Of a stretch of DNA of 64,000 nt, positions 8,700 to 16,930 are shown in pieces (positions within the stretch are counted from its first letter, which is position 1; each line of letters starts with the position of its first letter). Origin of the DNA: Holosporaceae bacterium 'Namur'. GTDB lineage: Bacteria; Pseudomonadota; Alphaproteobacteria; Rickettsiales; Midichloriaceae. The notes beneath the pieces are model-generated. The model saw nothing but the letters and a program-made list of their open reading frames with translations, had not been told where the DNA came from and did no database searches. Both the position numbers and the translations under genes were made by a program. Location: the NCBI GenBank assembly GCA_014116815.1, contig JACGYV010000007.1, positions 1 to 64,000 on the forward strand. Reading direction: 5' to 3'.

Positions 8700-9299
8700 A
8701 TGCAAGAGCTAGTATTTTATTCTTTTGCCATATTGATTGTGCTTTCTGCGCTGATGGTGGTTAGTGTTAAAAACCCGGTACATGCAGTGTTGTTTTTAAT
8801 TTTTGCATTTTTTAATGCAGCCGGATTATTTATATTAATCGGTGCGGAGTATATAGCAATGACCTTGGTTATAGTTTATGTAGGTGCGGTTATGGTGCTT
8901 TTCTTATTCGTTATCATGATGCTTGATGTTGATTTTGCAGTTCTTAAGCAAGGGTTTCTTAAAACTATGCCGCTTGTTATGGTGCTCGGGATAATTATTT
9001 TTGTCGAGCTTTTTTATGCTATCAATGCGTCCGAGAATATTAAACTTAACTCTCTCCACCTTTTAGATCCTAACATTCATAATACGCAAGCTTTGGGGTT
9101 TAGAATATACACGGAATATTTCTTTGCTTTTCAGGTCTCGGGTTTGATTTTACTTGTAGCAATGATCGGTGCAATCGTGCTTACCGTAAGACATGAAAAG
9201 AGAGTAAGACGGCAAAACATACATACGCAAATAACCAGGAAAAAAGAAGATACGGTTAAACTTGTAAACGTAAAAGTCGGAGAAGGAGTGGATATTTAA
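8700..9299 (+). CDS. nuoJ: NADH-quinone oxidoreductase subunit J
   Basis: NuoJ is a membrane-arm subunit of respiratory complex I in the cytoplasmic membrane. The 199-residue sequence has about five hydrophobic helices and the family motif at 45-75 ([24 protein letters not shown] in adjoining pieces), which carries the flexible glycine/tyrosine helix. The C-terminal tail from about residue 163 is basic and polar ([13 protein letters not shown]). Its stop overlaps the nuoK start as TAATG, so the two are translationally coupled. It is the first gene of a nuoJKLMN block; the peripheral-arm subunits A-I are not in the window, a split arrangement also known in other Rickettsiales. Confidence 0.95.
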   Translation: MQELVFYSFAILIVLSALMVVSVKNPVHAVLFLIFAFFNAAGLFILIGAEYIAMTLVIVYVGAVMVLFLFVIMMLDVDFAVLKQGFLKTMPLVMVLGIIIFVELFYAINASENIKLNSLHLLDPNIHNTQALGFRIYTEYFFAFQVSGLILLVAMIGAIVLTVRHEKRVRRQNIHTQITRKKEDTVKLVNVKVGEGVDI

Positions 9300-9625
9300 T
9301 GAAGACAATGTTATTCGGAAATATCAGTTTAAATCATTATTTAACCTTATCAACAATTTTATTTGTTATAGGAGTGTGCGGGATATTCATCAATCGCAAA
9401 AGTATTATCGCTATTTTAATGTCAATTGAGCTTATGCTGCTGGCGGTTAATATTAACTTCGTGACCTTTTCGGTCGTGCTTAATGATTATTACGGACAGA
9501 TTTTTACCATATTTATACTTACCGTGGCAGCGGCGGAAGCGGCGATCGGGCTTGCAATACTGGTCGTTTACTTTAGGAATAAAGGTGACGTTGACGTTGA
9601 ATCAGTTAAAGCGATGAAAGGGTAG
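9299..9625 (+). CDS. nuoK: NADH-quinone oxidoreductase subunit K
   Basis: NuoK is the small three-helix membrane subunit of complex I, related to Mrp antiporter MrpC. The 108-residue length is normal. The conserved helices are seen: [20 protein letters not shown], then [11 protein letters not shown], and [19 protein letters not shown]. The two buried glutamates in helices 2 and 3 (IELMLLAVN and AEAAIG) thought to belong to the proton path are both present. It overlaps nuoJ by one base and is followed by nuoL after 5 bp. Confidence 0.95.
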   Translation: MKTMLFGNISLNHYLTLSTILFVIGVCGIFINRKSIIAILMSIELMLLAVNINFVTFSVVLNDYYGQIFTIFILTVAAAEAAIGLAILVVYFRNKGDVDVESVKAMKG

Positions 9626-9630
9626 GGGTT

Positions 9631-11571
9631 ATGAGCTTAGAATTATATGCGATACTATTAGTTTTTTCTCCTCTCGTTGCAGCTGCCGTTGTCGGGTTTA
9701 ATACGCGTATAATAAGCGATTATTCAGCACAGGCAATTACCTGTAGCGGAGTAATTATTTCAGCTTTATGTGCAGGGGTGCTTTTCAAATCAGTGGCTTT
9801 AGATGGGGCGATAGTCCATATTAAGCTTCTGGAATGGATTAGAAGTGGTGATTTTATAGTCGACTGGTCTATATATATAGATGTGCTGACTTCAATGATG
9901 CTCTTATTAATTACTTCAGTTTCCGCTCTGGTACATATCTACTCGATCGGATATATGAGTCATGATGCACATAAGCCGAGATTTATGGCATACCTTTCTT
10001 TATTCACTTTCTGTATGATTATGTTAGTTTGTGCCGATAACCTGGTGCAGCTTTTTTTCGGATGGGAAGGAGTAGGGTTAAGTTCTTATCTTTTAATCGG
10101 GTTTTGGTATAAGCGTGAGAGCGCAAGCTCAGCAGCAATGAAAGCTTTCCTGGTAAATAGAGTAGGGGACTTAGGTTTTGCACTCGGAATATTTTTAATT
10201 TATCTGACCTTCGGAAGTGTGGAATTTTCGCAAATATTTTCGCAGATTCCGGGAAAGTTAAATCAGACGATTCCCTTTATGGGCTGTGAGGTAAGTAATA
10301 TTACCGTAATATGTTTGTTATTGTTTATCGGATGCATGGGTAAATCTGCGCAGCTCGGCTTACATACATGGTTGCCCGATGCTATGGAAGGGCCTACTCC
10401 GGTTTCTGCGCTTATCCACGCTGCAACCATGGTAACGGCCGGTGTATTCTTAACTGCAAGGTGTTCGCCTCTTTTTGAGCATTCCGAGGTTGCGTTAAAT
10501 GTAATAACTATAGTCGGAGCATTTACTTGTATTTTTGCTGCGACCGTGGCATTAGTGCAAACGGATATTAAAAAAATTATTGCATACTCAACCTGTAGCC
10601 AACTCGGCTATATGTTTTTTGCAAGCGGAGTTTCCGCTTATGCCGCCGGCGTATTTCATCTGCTTACCCACGGATTCTTTAAAGCATTACTCTTCTTGAG
10701 TGCGGGAAGTGTCATCCATGCAATGAGTGATGAGCAAAACATTAATAAAATGGGCGGTATTTGGAAATTAATACCTTTTACCTTTGTTATGATGTGGATC
10801 GGTTCTCTTGCTTTGGGCGGAATATATCCGTTTGCAGGGTTTTATTCTAAAGATATTATATTAGAATCAGCTTATGCAGCAGGATCTATTTACGGGAAAA
10901 CTGCCTACTGGCTTGGGATTAGTGCGGCTGTACTTACGGCTTTTTACTCTTGGCGATTATTAATTTTAGTATTTCAAGGTAAAACCAGAGCGAGTAAAGA
11001 GGTTATTTCTCATGTGCATGAATCTCCGCTTTCTATGACGGTTCCGTTACTTATTCTGGCGGTAGGCGCTGTATTTGCAGGATATATCGGGTATAATACA
11101 CTCGATATAGTAAGCCCGAACGGTGAATTTTGGCGCGGCTCAATCGTTTGGCTTGAGCACCATAATACTTTAGAGAAAGCTCATCATGTTGAAGCGTGGG
11201 TGAAGTGGTTACCCCTTCTTGCAGGCATACTCGGTATTTTTGCGGCATATATTCTTTATATGTTTGCACCTGATCTGCCTAACCGACTTCAAAGAACATT
11301 TAGCGCAGTACACAAATTCTTATTTAACAAATGGTATTTTGATGAGCTGTATAATGTGCTGTTTGTAAAATCTTCCAAGTTACTCGGATTAAAACTATGG
11401 AAGATAGCGGATGCAAAAATAGTTGATAGTATGCCGAACGGAGCAGCACTGACTTCATATAGATTTGCAAGAGTGGTAAGCTTTTTGCAGACTGGTTATA
11501 TTTACCACTATGCGCTTGTAATGCTTTTAGGGCTTGTATTATTATTAACATGGTCACTTATCAGGATTTGA
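9631..11571 (+). CDS. nuoL: NADH-quinone oxidoreductase subunit L
   Basis: NuoL is the distal antiporter-like, proton-pumping subunit of complex I. The 646-residue protein shows the core motifs: FFGWEGVGLSSYLLIGFWY around residue 145, LHTWLPDAMEGPTPVSALIHAATMV around 250 (seen in pieces), and KKIIAYSTCSQLGYM around 315. The family's long lateral helix and final transmembrane helix are at the C-terminus (YALVMLLGLVLLLTW). GGGGTT precedes the ATG at 9631. It is followed by nuoM after 6 bp. Confidence 0.96.
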   Translation: MSLELYAILLVFSPLVAAAVVGFNTRIISDYSAQAITCSGVIISALCAGVLFKSVALDGAIVHIKLLEWIRSGDFIVDWSIYIDVLTSMMLLLITSVSALVHIYSIGYMSHDAHKPRFMAYLSLFTFCMIMLVCADNLVQLFFGWEGVGLSSYLLIGFWYKRESASSAAMKAFLVNRVGDLGFALGIFLIYLTFGSVEFSQIFSQIPGKLNQTIPFMGCEVSNITVICLLLFIGCMGKSAQLGLHTWLPDAMEGPTPVSALIHAATMVTAGVFLTARCSPLFEHSEVALNVITIVGAFTCIFAATVALVQTDIKKIIAYSTCSQLGYMFFASGVSAYAAGVFHLLTHGFFKALLFLSAGSVIHAMSDEQNINKMGGIWKLIPFTFVMMWIGSLALGGIYPFAGFYSKDIILESAYAAGSIYGKTAYWLGISAAVLTAFYSWRLLILVFQGKTRASKEVISHVHESPLSMTVPLLILAVGAVFAGYIGYNTLDIVSPNGEFWRGSIVWLEHHNTLEKAHHVEAWVKWLPLLAGILGIFAAYILYMFAPDLPNRLQRTFSAVHKFLFNKWYFDELYNVLFVKSSKLLGLKLWKIADAKIVDSMPNGAALTSYRFARVVSFLQTGYIYHYALVMLLGLVLLLTWSLIRI

Positions 11572-11577
11572 TGGTTT

Positions 11578-13089
11578 ATGAATAGTTTCCCGATTTTAAC
11601 AGTTTTAATTTTGCTTCCGCTTATAGGAGCTGCTTTAATCTTTATGACTAATAACGAAAAAAAATCCTTATTACTTATAAAGTCTATTGCCCTTATCACC
11701 ACACTTATAGAGTTCATAGTCTCGCTTTACGTATGGGGGTTATATGACCCTAGCAACGCTTCTTTACAATTTGTAGAGAAAAAAGCTTGGATAGATGGTT
11801 ATAATGTTCATTATTCGCTTGGTATTGACGGGATATCAATATTTTTTGTTTTGCTTACGACATTCTTGCTTCCAATTTGTATTCTTGCCGGTTGGAATAG
11901 TATTAAGAAGCGCGTAAAAGAGTATATGATTAATTTTTTAGTATTGGAAGCATTAGTAATCGGCACCTTCTGTGCAGCTGATATCCTTCTGTTCTTTATA
12001 TTCTTTGAAGCTGTTCTAATTCCTATGTTTTTAATTATCGGTGTTTGGGGTGGAGAAAAAAGAGTTTATGCCGCATTTAAATTTTTTCTTTATACTTTTT
12101 TCGGTTCGGTGTTTTTACTAATCTCTTTTATATTTATATATTATCACACCGATACAACCGACATATTTGAGTTATACGATATACTTCCTACCTATACTTT
12201 AGAAGTGCAGAAATGGTTATGGCTCGGGATGTTTGTTTCTTTCGCGGTAAAAGTTCCGATGTGGCCGGTTCACACCTGGCTTCCCGATGCACATGTACAA
12301 GCTCCGACTTCAGGATCAGTAATATTGGCGGGTGTATTATTAAAATTAGGCGGATACGGGTTTTTAAGATTTTCTTTACCTATGCTTCCCGAGGCATCTC
12401 ACTATTTTGCCGATATGGTAATAATTCTAAGTATTATTGCTGTAATATATACTTCACTTGTTGCATTAATGCAGGAAGATATGAAAAAGTTGATTGCTTA
12501 CTCTTCGGTTGCGCATATGGGCTTTGTAACTGCAGGAATTTTTGCTTTCTCGCAACAGGGGATTGAAGGAGCGGTATTTCAGATGATTAGTCATGGTGTG
12601 GTCTCAGGTGCTCTGTTCCTTTGTGTAGGAGTAGTTTATGATAGAATGCACACCAAAGAAATCGCATTTTATAGTGGATTAGCTAGCTTAATGCCTAGAT
12701 TTGCACTTGTGTTTATGGTTTTTATGCTTGCTTCCGTTGCGCTCCCCGGTACCTCAGGGTTTGTTGGGGAGTTTTTAGTATTACTTGGGGTGTTTGAAGC
12801 AAATAAAATTTATGGTGCATTAGTTGCCACCGGAATGGTTTTAGGAGCCGCGTATATGTTATGGCTTTATGCAAGAGTAATGTTCACAGAAGTAAAAAAT
12901 GAAAAGCTTGCCTTGATTTCCGATTTGGATAAAAGGGAAGTTGCCGCTTTTCTTCCACTCTTGTTCTTGGTTATTATTTTAGGGATTTATCCTAAGGTTA
13001 TAACTAAAAATATCACAAGCTCCGTTGAGGTGCTGAAAGATATTGTAGACCAAAGTGCTATAAATGATATAAATGATACAAACTATTAA
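11578..13089 (+). CDS. nuoM: NADH-quinone oxidoreductase subunit M
   Basis: NuoM is a second antiporter-like membrane subunit of complex I. The 503-residue product has the expected motifs: SLGIDGISIFFVLLTTFLLP at about 80-100, FFEAVLIPMFLIIGVWGG at about 142-160 with the key glutamate, VKVPMWPVHTWLPDAHVQAP near 225-245, and DMKKLIAYSSVAHMGF near 300. Fourteen or so hydrophobic helices fit the family. It sits 6 bp after nuoL; nuoN follows with an 11-bp gap to its likely ATG. Confidence 0.96.
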   Translation: MNSFPILTVLILLPLIGAALIFMTNNEKKSLLLIKSIALITTLIEFIVSLYVWGLYDPSNASLQFVEKKAWIDGYNVHYSLGIDGISIFFVLLTTFLLPICILAGWNSIKKRVKEYMINFLVLEALVIGTFCAADILLFFIFFEAVLIPMFLIIGVWGGEKRVYAAFKFFLYTFFGSVFLLISFIFIYYHTDTTDIFELYDILPTYTLEVQKWLWLGMFVSFAVKVPMWPVHTWLPDAHVQAPTSGSVILAGVLLKLGGYGFLRFSLPMLPEASHYFADMVIILSIIAVIYTSLVALMQEDMKKLIAYSSVAHMGFVTAGIFAFSQQGIEGAVFQMISHGVVSGALFLCVGVVYDRMHTKEIAFYSGLASLMPRFALVFMVFMLASVALPGTSGFVGEFLVLLGVFEANKIYGALVATGMVLGAAYMLWLYARVMFTEVKNEKLALISDLDKREVAAFLPLLFLVIILGIYPKVITKNITSSVEVLKDIVDQSAINDINDTNY

Positions 13090-13100
13090 CTTTGAGAAAT

Positions 13101-14594
13101 ATGTATTCAATTTGGTATGACCTTTCTGTTATAGTGCCGGAATTAAACTTAATCTTCGGTGCATTGCTTTTTCTTCTCTTCGGTGCTTTTACAAAGAAAA
13201 ACACTTTAAAGTATGTATGCTACGGCGCAATTGTTTTGATGATTGCTTCAATTTATCATGTATGTGCAAATACAGTTAAAGATACTATGCTTTTTAACGG
13301 TATGTTATTAGTTAATGAATACACCTCCCTTATAAAAATTTTACTTTTGATCGCAGTAATAGTTATATTTTTCATGCAAGCTTCTTTAGAGAAAACCGAT
13401 CAGTATATTAGCTTTGAAATGCCGGTGCTTATGATGCTTTCAACTGCGGGCATGATGTTTTTAGTTAGTTCTAAAAATTTTTTAAGCCTTTATTTAAGCT
13501 TGGAACTTATGAGTCTACCGCTTTATATTATGGCTGCATTTAACCGCAATAATGAATTTTCCGCTGAAGCCGGTCTAAAATATTTTATTTTAGGCGCCCT
13601 TTCATCCGGGCTTTATTTATTCGGGGCATCTTTACTATACGGATTTACCGGTACGGGAGGATTTGAAGCAATAACGCACTATCATTATAATGCTGCCGCC
13701 ATGGGTATTGAGAGTGGTAATATGTTGCCTATTATAATTTTAACCGGAATTATTTTTATAGTAGTTTCAATATGTTTTAAAGTTTCCGCTGCACCGTTTC
13801 ATATGTGGGCGCCGGATGTTTATCAAGGCTCACCGACTATAGTGACTGCGTTTTTTGCTGCTCTCCCGAAAGTGGCAATGCTTGCATTATTTGCACGTCT
13901 CTTATCTGACCCGTATAATTTATTATTAGGATTATATAAATTTGATCAAATTATTATATTTGTCTCAATAGCCTCTATGTTTATCGGAAGCTTCGGTGCT
14001 ATAATGCAAAAAAGTATAAAGAGGATGCTGGCTTATAGCTCAATCGCGCACGTGGGTTTTGCGTTAATCGGTATTGCCGCTAACCAAGTTGAAGGTTTAA
14101 GAGGATTTGTCGTTTATATTATAATTTACTTAGCAATGACTTTAGGAATATTCGCTTGCATTCTAATGCTAAGAAAAGATGATGAATATAAAGATAATAT
14201 ATCAGATTTATCAGGCATTGCTAAAAAGTATCCGTACTTAGCTTTTGCAATAGCAGTATTGATGTTTTCCCTTGCGGGTATACCTCCGCTTGCCGGATTT
14301 TTTGCTAAATTTTATGTACTCTTGGCGGCAATTAAAGAAGGGATGTATATTTATTCGGTTGCGGCGGTTATTGCAAGTGTTATTTCTGCATTTTACTATT
14401 TAAGAATTGTTAAAATTATGTATTTTGATGAAACGAAAAATTCGGTACAAGGTTTCTTCCCCCTTACTTTAAAAGTTATTGGGGCTTTAGCAGTAGTGTT
14501 TAACCTATTGTATTTTATTTCCCCGGCTCCTATAGTTATTATTGCCGAGGAAGTAGTAAAAGTATTATTAGATTGGCGTCCATGGGTAAGTTAG
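13101..14594 (+). CDS. nuoN: NADH-quinone oxidoreductase subunit N
   Basis: NuoN is the third antiporter-like subunit of the complex I membrane arm. The sequence shows SLYLSLELMSLPLYIMAAFNR, then GLKYFILGALSSGLYLFGAS, FKVSAAPFHMWAPDVYQGSP around residue 230 and KRMLAYSSIAHVGFALIG around 310, all in the family order. A TTG three codons upstream (13092) is in frame, but the ATG at 13101 has GAG 4 nt before it and starts at the usual hydrophobic N-terminus, so I prefer it. The 3' end overlaps birA by 13 bp. Confidence 0.95.
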   Translation: MYSIWYDLSVIVPELNLIFGALLFLLFGAFTKKNTLKYVCYGAIVLMIASIYHVCANTVKDTMLFNGMLLVNEYTSLIKILLLIAVIVIFFMQASLEKTDQYISFEMPVLMMLSTAGMMFLVSSKNFLSLYLSLELMSLPLYIMAAFNRNNEFSAEAGLKYFILGALSSGLYLFGASLLYGFTGTGGFEAITHYHYNAAAMGIESGNMLPIIILTGIIFIVVSICFKVSAAPFHMWAPDVYQGSPTIVTAFFAALPKVAMLALFARLLSDPYNLLLGLYKFDQIIIFVSIASMFIGSFGAIMQKSIKRMLAYSSIAHVGFALIGIAANQVEGLRGFVVYIIIYLAMTLGIFACILMLRKDDEYKDNISDLSGIAKKYPYLAFAIAVLMFSLAGIPPLAGFFAKFYVLLAAIKEGMYIYSVAAVIASVISAFYYLRIVKIMYFDETKNSVQGFFPLTLKVIGALAVVFNLLYFISPAPIVIIAEEVVKVLLDWRPWVS

Positions 14595-15307
14595 ACAATT
14601 GGCTAATAAAAAAATATCAAGCTTTAGACAGCACTCAAGAAGAAGCTAAAAGGTTAATAGATTCAGGGGAAGCGCATCAAGGATATGTTGTATTAGCTGA
14701 AGAGCAAACTAAAGCTCACGGAAAGTCGGATAAATTATGGGAGGGGAGTAAATCGGATATAGCTTTAACCATGATTTTAAAGCCTGAAATTGAAGCTGAG
14801 CGTTTGGGACAAATATGCTATATAGCAGCTCTTGCCGTTGCTAAAAGTATTAAAAACTTATCTCCGCACTTAAATGTGCAATTCAAATGGGTAAATGATG
14901 TATTGTTCGATAACCGAAAAATATGCGGAATACTTCTGGAAAAAGTAAAACATAATTTTGTATTAGTCGGGATAGGGGTAAATTTAAAAGATTCAGCACA
15001 TTTAACAAAATATAATGCAACCAGCTTAGAAGCCTATAAAATAGGTTATGACTATGATATGCTGGTTGAAGATATATTAAGAAATTTTGTTGATATTTAT
15101 AATATATGGCAGGACAGCGGGTTTTCACCGATTAAAAATAAATGGTTAAGCCAAGCCAAAGGGATAAACTCCACTTTAACCGTAAACCTTGCCGATAAAA
15201 CTATTGAAGGAATTTTTATCGGCATCGGGGATGAAGGTAATTTACTTTTAGTTACAGGAGGCGGGATAAAATCTATTCCGGCCGGGGATGTATTCTTTAA
15301 AACATAA
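14582..15307 (+). CDS. birA: Biotin-[acetyl-CoA-carboxylase] ligase (BirA family, catalytic domain only)
   Basis: The enzyme activates biotin with ATP and attaches it to the biotin carboxyl carrier protein, allowing fatty acid synthesis. There is no N-terminal DNA-binding domain, so it is not a repressor. The catalytic core is recognisable: STQEEAKRL near the start, FKWVNDVLFDNRKICGILLE near residue 100 and VLVGIGVNLKD near 130. The biotin/AMP loop, normally GRGRRGR, reads KAHGKSDK here (about residues 45-52), which is unusual. I use ATG 14582 and not the TTG at 14573; either overlaps the end of nuoN, so it is probably part of the nuo transcript. Confidence 0.85.
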   Translation: MGKLDNWLIKKYQALDSTQEEAKRLIDSGEAHQGYVVLAEEQTKAHGKSDKLWEGSKSDIALTMILKPEIEAERLGQICYIAALAVAKSIKNLSPHLNVQFKWVNDVLFDNRKICGILLEKVKHNFVLVGIGVNLKDSAHLTKYNATSLEAYKIGYDYDMLVEDILRNFVDIYNIWQDSGFSPIKNKWLSQAKGINSTLTVNLADKTIEGIFIGIGDEGNLLLVTGGGIKSIPAGDVFFKT

Positions 15308-15384
15308 GAAATTGGATTTTGCTTTAAATTTATTTAAAGTACTAATATTATTTAAACATATTAATGATCTTGTGCGGGTAAAAT

Positions 15385-15594
15385 ATGACGGAAGGTAAAG
15401 TTGTTGTGAATGAAAGAAAGGTAAGCTGTGATGGCGGCAACGGTGCTTTAGGTCATCCGAAAGTTTATTTGGAAATATTAGAAAATAATCAAATTAGTTG
15501 CCCTTACTGCGGGAAGCTATTTATTTATAAACCTTCATCATCGGCAAAATCTATAAAAGATAAAAAGCAATTAACTAAAGATATTCCTGGATAA
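15385..15594 (+). CDS. Zinc-finger CHCC protein, NDUFS6-like complex I accessory subunit
   Basis: This 69-residue protein carries CDGGNGALGHPKVYLEI followed by ISCPYCGKLF, the Cys-His-Cys-Cys zinc site of the zf-CHCC family. In mitochondria and alphaproteobacteria this family includes the NDUFS6 (13 kDa) accessory subunit of complex I, which helps complete the junction of the peripheral arm. Its position just downstream of nuoJKLMN-birA supports that role. The C-terminal 20 residues are a polar, Lys/Ser-rich tail. A 77-bp gap separates it from birA. The family call is firm; the complex I role is inference. Confidence 0.8.
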   Translation: MTEGKVVVNERKVSCDGGNGALGHPKVYLEILENNQISCPYCGKLFIYKPSSSAKSIKDKKQLTKDIPG

Positions 15595-15684
15595 GTTTAA
15601 AACAAGTAAAAAGATTTAATTAGCTTATAAAAACTACCGGGCGGATTAGATAGATTATAATTCCAAAAATTTTTTACCATACCA

Positions 15685-16284
15685 ATGCTTATAAAATCAA
15701 TTAATGATAATTTGCACTGTATAACCGAGTGCTTTAAAAGAGGCGAGATTATCGTATTGCCGACTGATACTTTATTTGCTTTAAGTTGTGATGCAAGTAA
15801 TGTTGAGTCAGTTAGAAAAATATTTGAATATAAAGTGAGAGAAAAAGAGAAATCTTTACCGGTATTTTTTGCAAATATTGAGCAAATCCGACAAGTTTGT
15901 GAGCTAAATAACTTAGCATTAATGTTAGCTGAAAGATTTTGGCCGGGAGCTTTGACCTTGGTGCTTCCGATTAAAAACAATCAAAATTTGATTGCTGAAA
16001 ATGTTTATAATAACGGTAAAAGCTTAGCAGTAAGGATACCGGATGCTATGCACCTGCAAAAAATAATTAAGGAACTTGGTAAACCTATTGTTGCAACCAG
16101 TGCAAATATTTCCGGACATGCTCCGGTTAAAGATTCCGCTGAAGCATTAAAAGTTTTTGATGAAAGAGTCGTAATAGTAGAAGGGAAAAGTAAGCATTTA
16201 CCTTCAACGATTGTTAAAATTAATGATAGAGATTATGAGGTTATTAGGGAAGGACAGATCAAAATAAATCAAATCGAAGAATAA
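15685..16284 (+). CDS. tsaC: L-threonylcarbamoyladenylate synthase (TsaC/Sua5/YrdC family)
   Basis: This enzyme makes threonylcarbamoyl-AMP from threonine, bicarbonate and ATP, the first step of t6A37 tRNA modification. The 199-residue, YrdC-domain-only length fits TsaC and excludes the longer Sua5. Motifs seen include GEIIVLPTDTLFALSCDA, then KVREKEKSLPVFF, FWPGALTLVLP, and LAVRIPDAMHLQKI with ATSANISGHAPVKD, the last forming part of the nucleotide site. A gap of 90 bp precedes it. It converges on the small Ser-rich gene, with a MITE-like element lying directly after its stop. Confidence 0.92.
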   Translation: MLIKSINDNLHCITECFKRGEIIVLPTDTLFALSCDASNVESVRKIFEYKVREKEKSLPVFFANIEQIRQVCELNNLALMLAERFWPGALTLVLPIKNNQNLIAENVYNNGKSLAVRIPDAMHLQKIIKELGKPIVATSANISGHAPVKDSAEALKVFDERVVIVEGKSKHLPSTIVKINDRDYEVIREGQIKINQIEE

Positions 16285-16288
16285 ACCT

Positions 16289-16476
16289 TATAGTAAATTT
16301 AGTTGAATATCTAGCGCTCTTATTCAAATATAAGAAGAATAGTAAGAAGCACGCGCCTAGCCACCATTTATGGCGCGTAAGCTTTATAAATGGCATAGTC
16401 ATTTATACGAAAACTTAGTTTAATTTTTATAGTTCAACTATGCTCTCTTGTAGGATATTCAACTTAACTTACTATA
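16289..16476. mobile_element. MITE-like element with 23-bp terminal inverted repeats
   Basis: TATAGTAAATTTAGTTGAAT and three further bases (16289-16311) are the inverse of 16454-16476 with only two mismatches. The 188-bp unit codes for nothing and contains an internal hairpin, ACGCGCC (16351-16357) with GGCGCGT (16372-16378), much more GC-rich than its surroundings, plus a second imperfect palindrome around 16380-16420. It sits exactly between two convergent genes. TA is found at both outer edges, compatible with a TA target duplication. No second copy was found in the window. It may alternatively act as a structured transcript end. Confidence 0.6.
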
Positions 16477-16482
16477 TAAAAA

Positions 16483-16517
16483 AAGATGCTTAAAACATAA
16501 ATTGTTAAAAGCATCTT
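16483..16517 (-). terminator. Rho-independent terminator of the Ser-rich small gene
   Basis: Read on the minus strand, AAGATGCTT (16509-16517) pairs with AAGCATCTT (16483-16491), 9 bp perfect, and is followed directly by a run of T residues (complement of the A-run ending at 16484). It lies 28 bp past the stop of the 95-residue gene. Confidence 0.75.
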
Positions 16518-16544
16518 ATAATAAAATTTAACCTGGATTAAATT

Positions 16545-16832
16545 TTACTTTTTTTCCTCATGTTCATGTTTATCATGCTCATGTTTCTTTTTATTATGTT
16601 TTTTCTTTTCTTTAGTACTCATTGAGCTTTTGCTACTATTTTCACCGGAGGAAGCATCGCTTTTTGAAGCATCACTTTTATCGGAAGCAGGACTGCTTTC
16701 GCTTTGCTCTGTTGATGCCATCGGCTTGCTGCTTACATCTGGTGCTGTGCTTGCGCTTGAAGAATCCGCTAATGCACTGCTTGCAATGAAAGATACTACT
16801 AAACCACTTAAAATGGTTGAAAATTTGTTCAT
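16545..16832 (-). CDS. Small secreted Ser-rich protein with Lys/His/Glu tail
   Basis: The 95-residue product starts with a clear Sec signal peptide, MNKFSTILSGLVVSFIASSALA, probably cleaved after ALA at residue 22. The mature part is low complexity: Ser/Ala/Asp-rich to about residue 72, then a highly charged tail (KEKKKHNKKKHEHDKHEHEEK) with alternating His and acidic residues that might bind metal. No family is recognised. RBS AGGGGAA (in the minus sense) lies about 5 nt before the ATG. Its own terminator follows. It is predicted to be periplasmic or exported; function unknown. Confidence 0.7.
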   Translation of the reverse strand: MNKFSTILSGLVVSFIASSALADSSSASTAPDVSSKPMASTEQSESSPASDKSDASKSDASSGENSSKSSMSTKEKKKHNKKKHEHDKHEHEEKK

Positions 16833-16930
16833 AGGTTCCCCTTAATAAAGATTACTATTTAAGATTATGCTATTTAATTAATTATGTAAATATCAAAAAC
16901 TTAGGTTTGAAAATAATAAATCATTATTAT

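Noticed and set aside
12213..12566. 117-codon frame within nuoM
   Set aside because: Out-of-frame shadow of a conserved gene, with Cys/Arg-rich composition and no family match.
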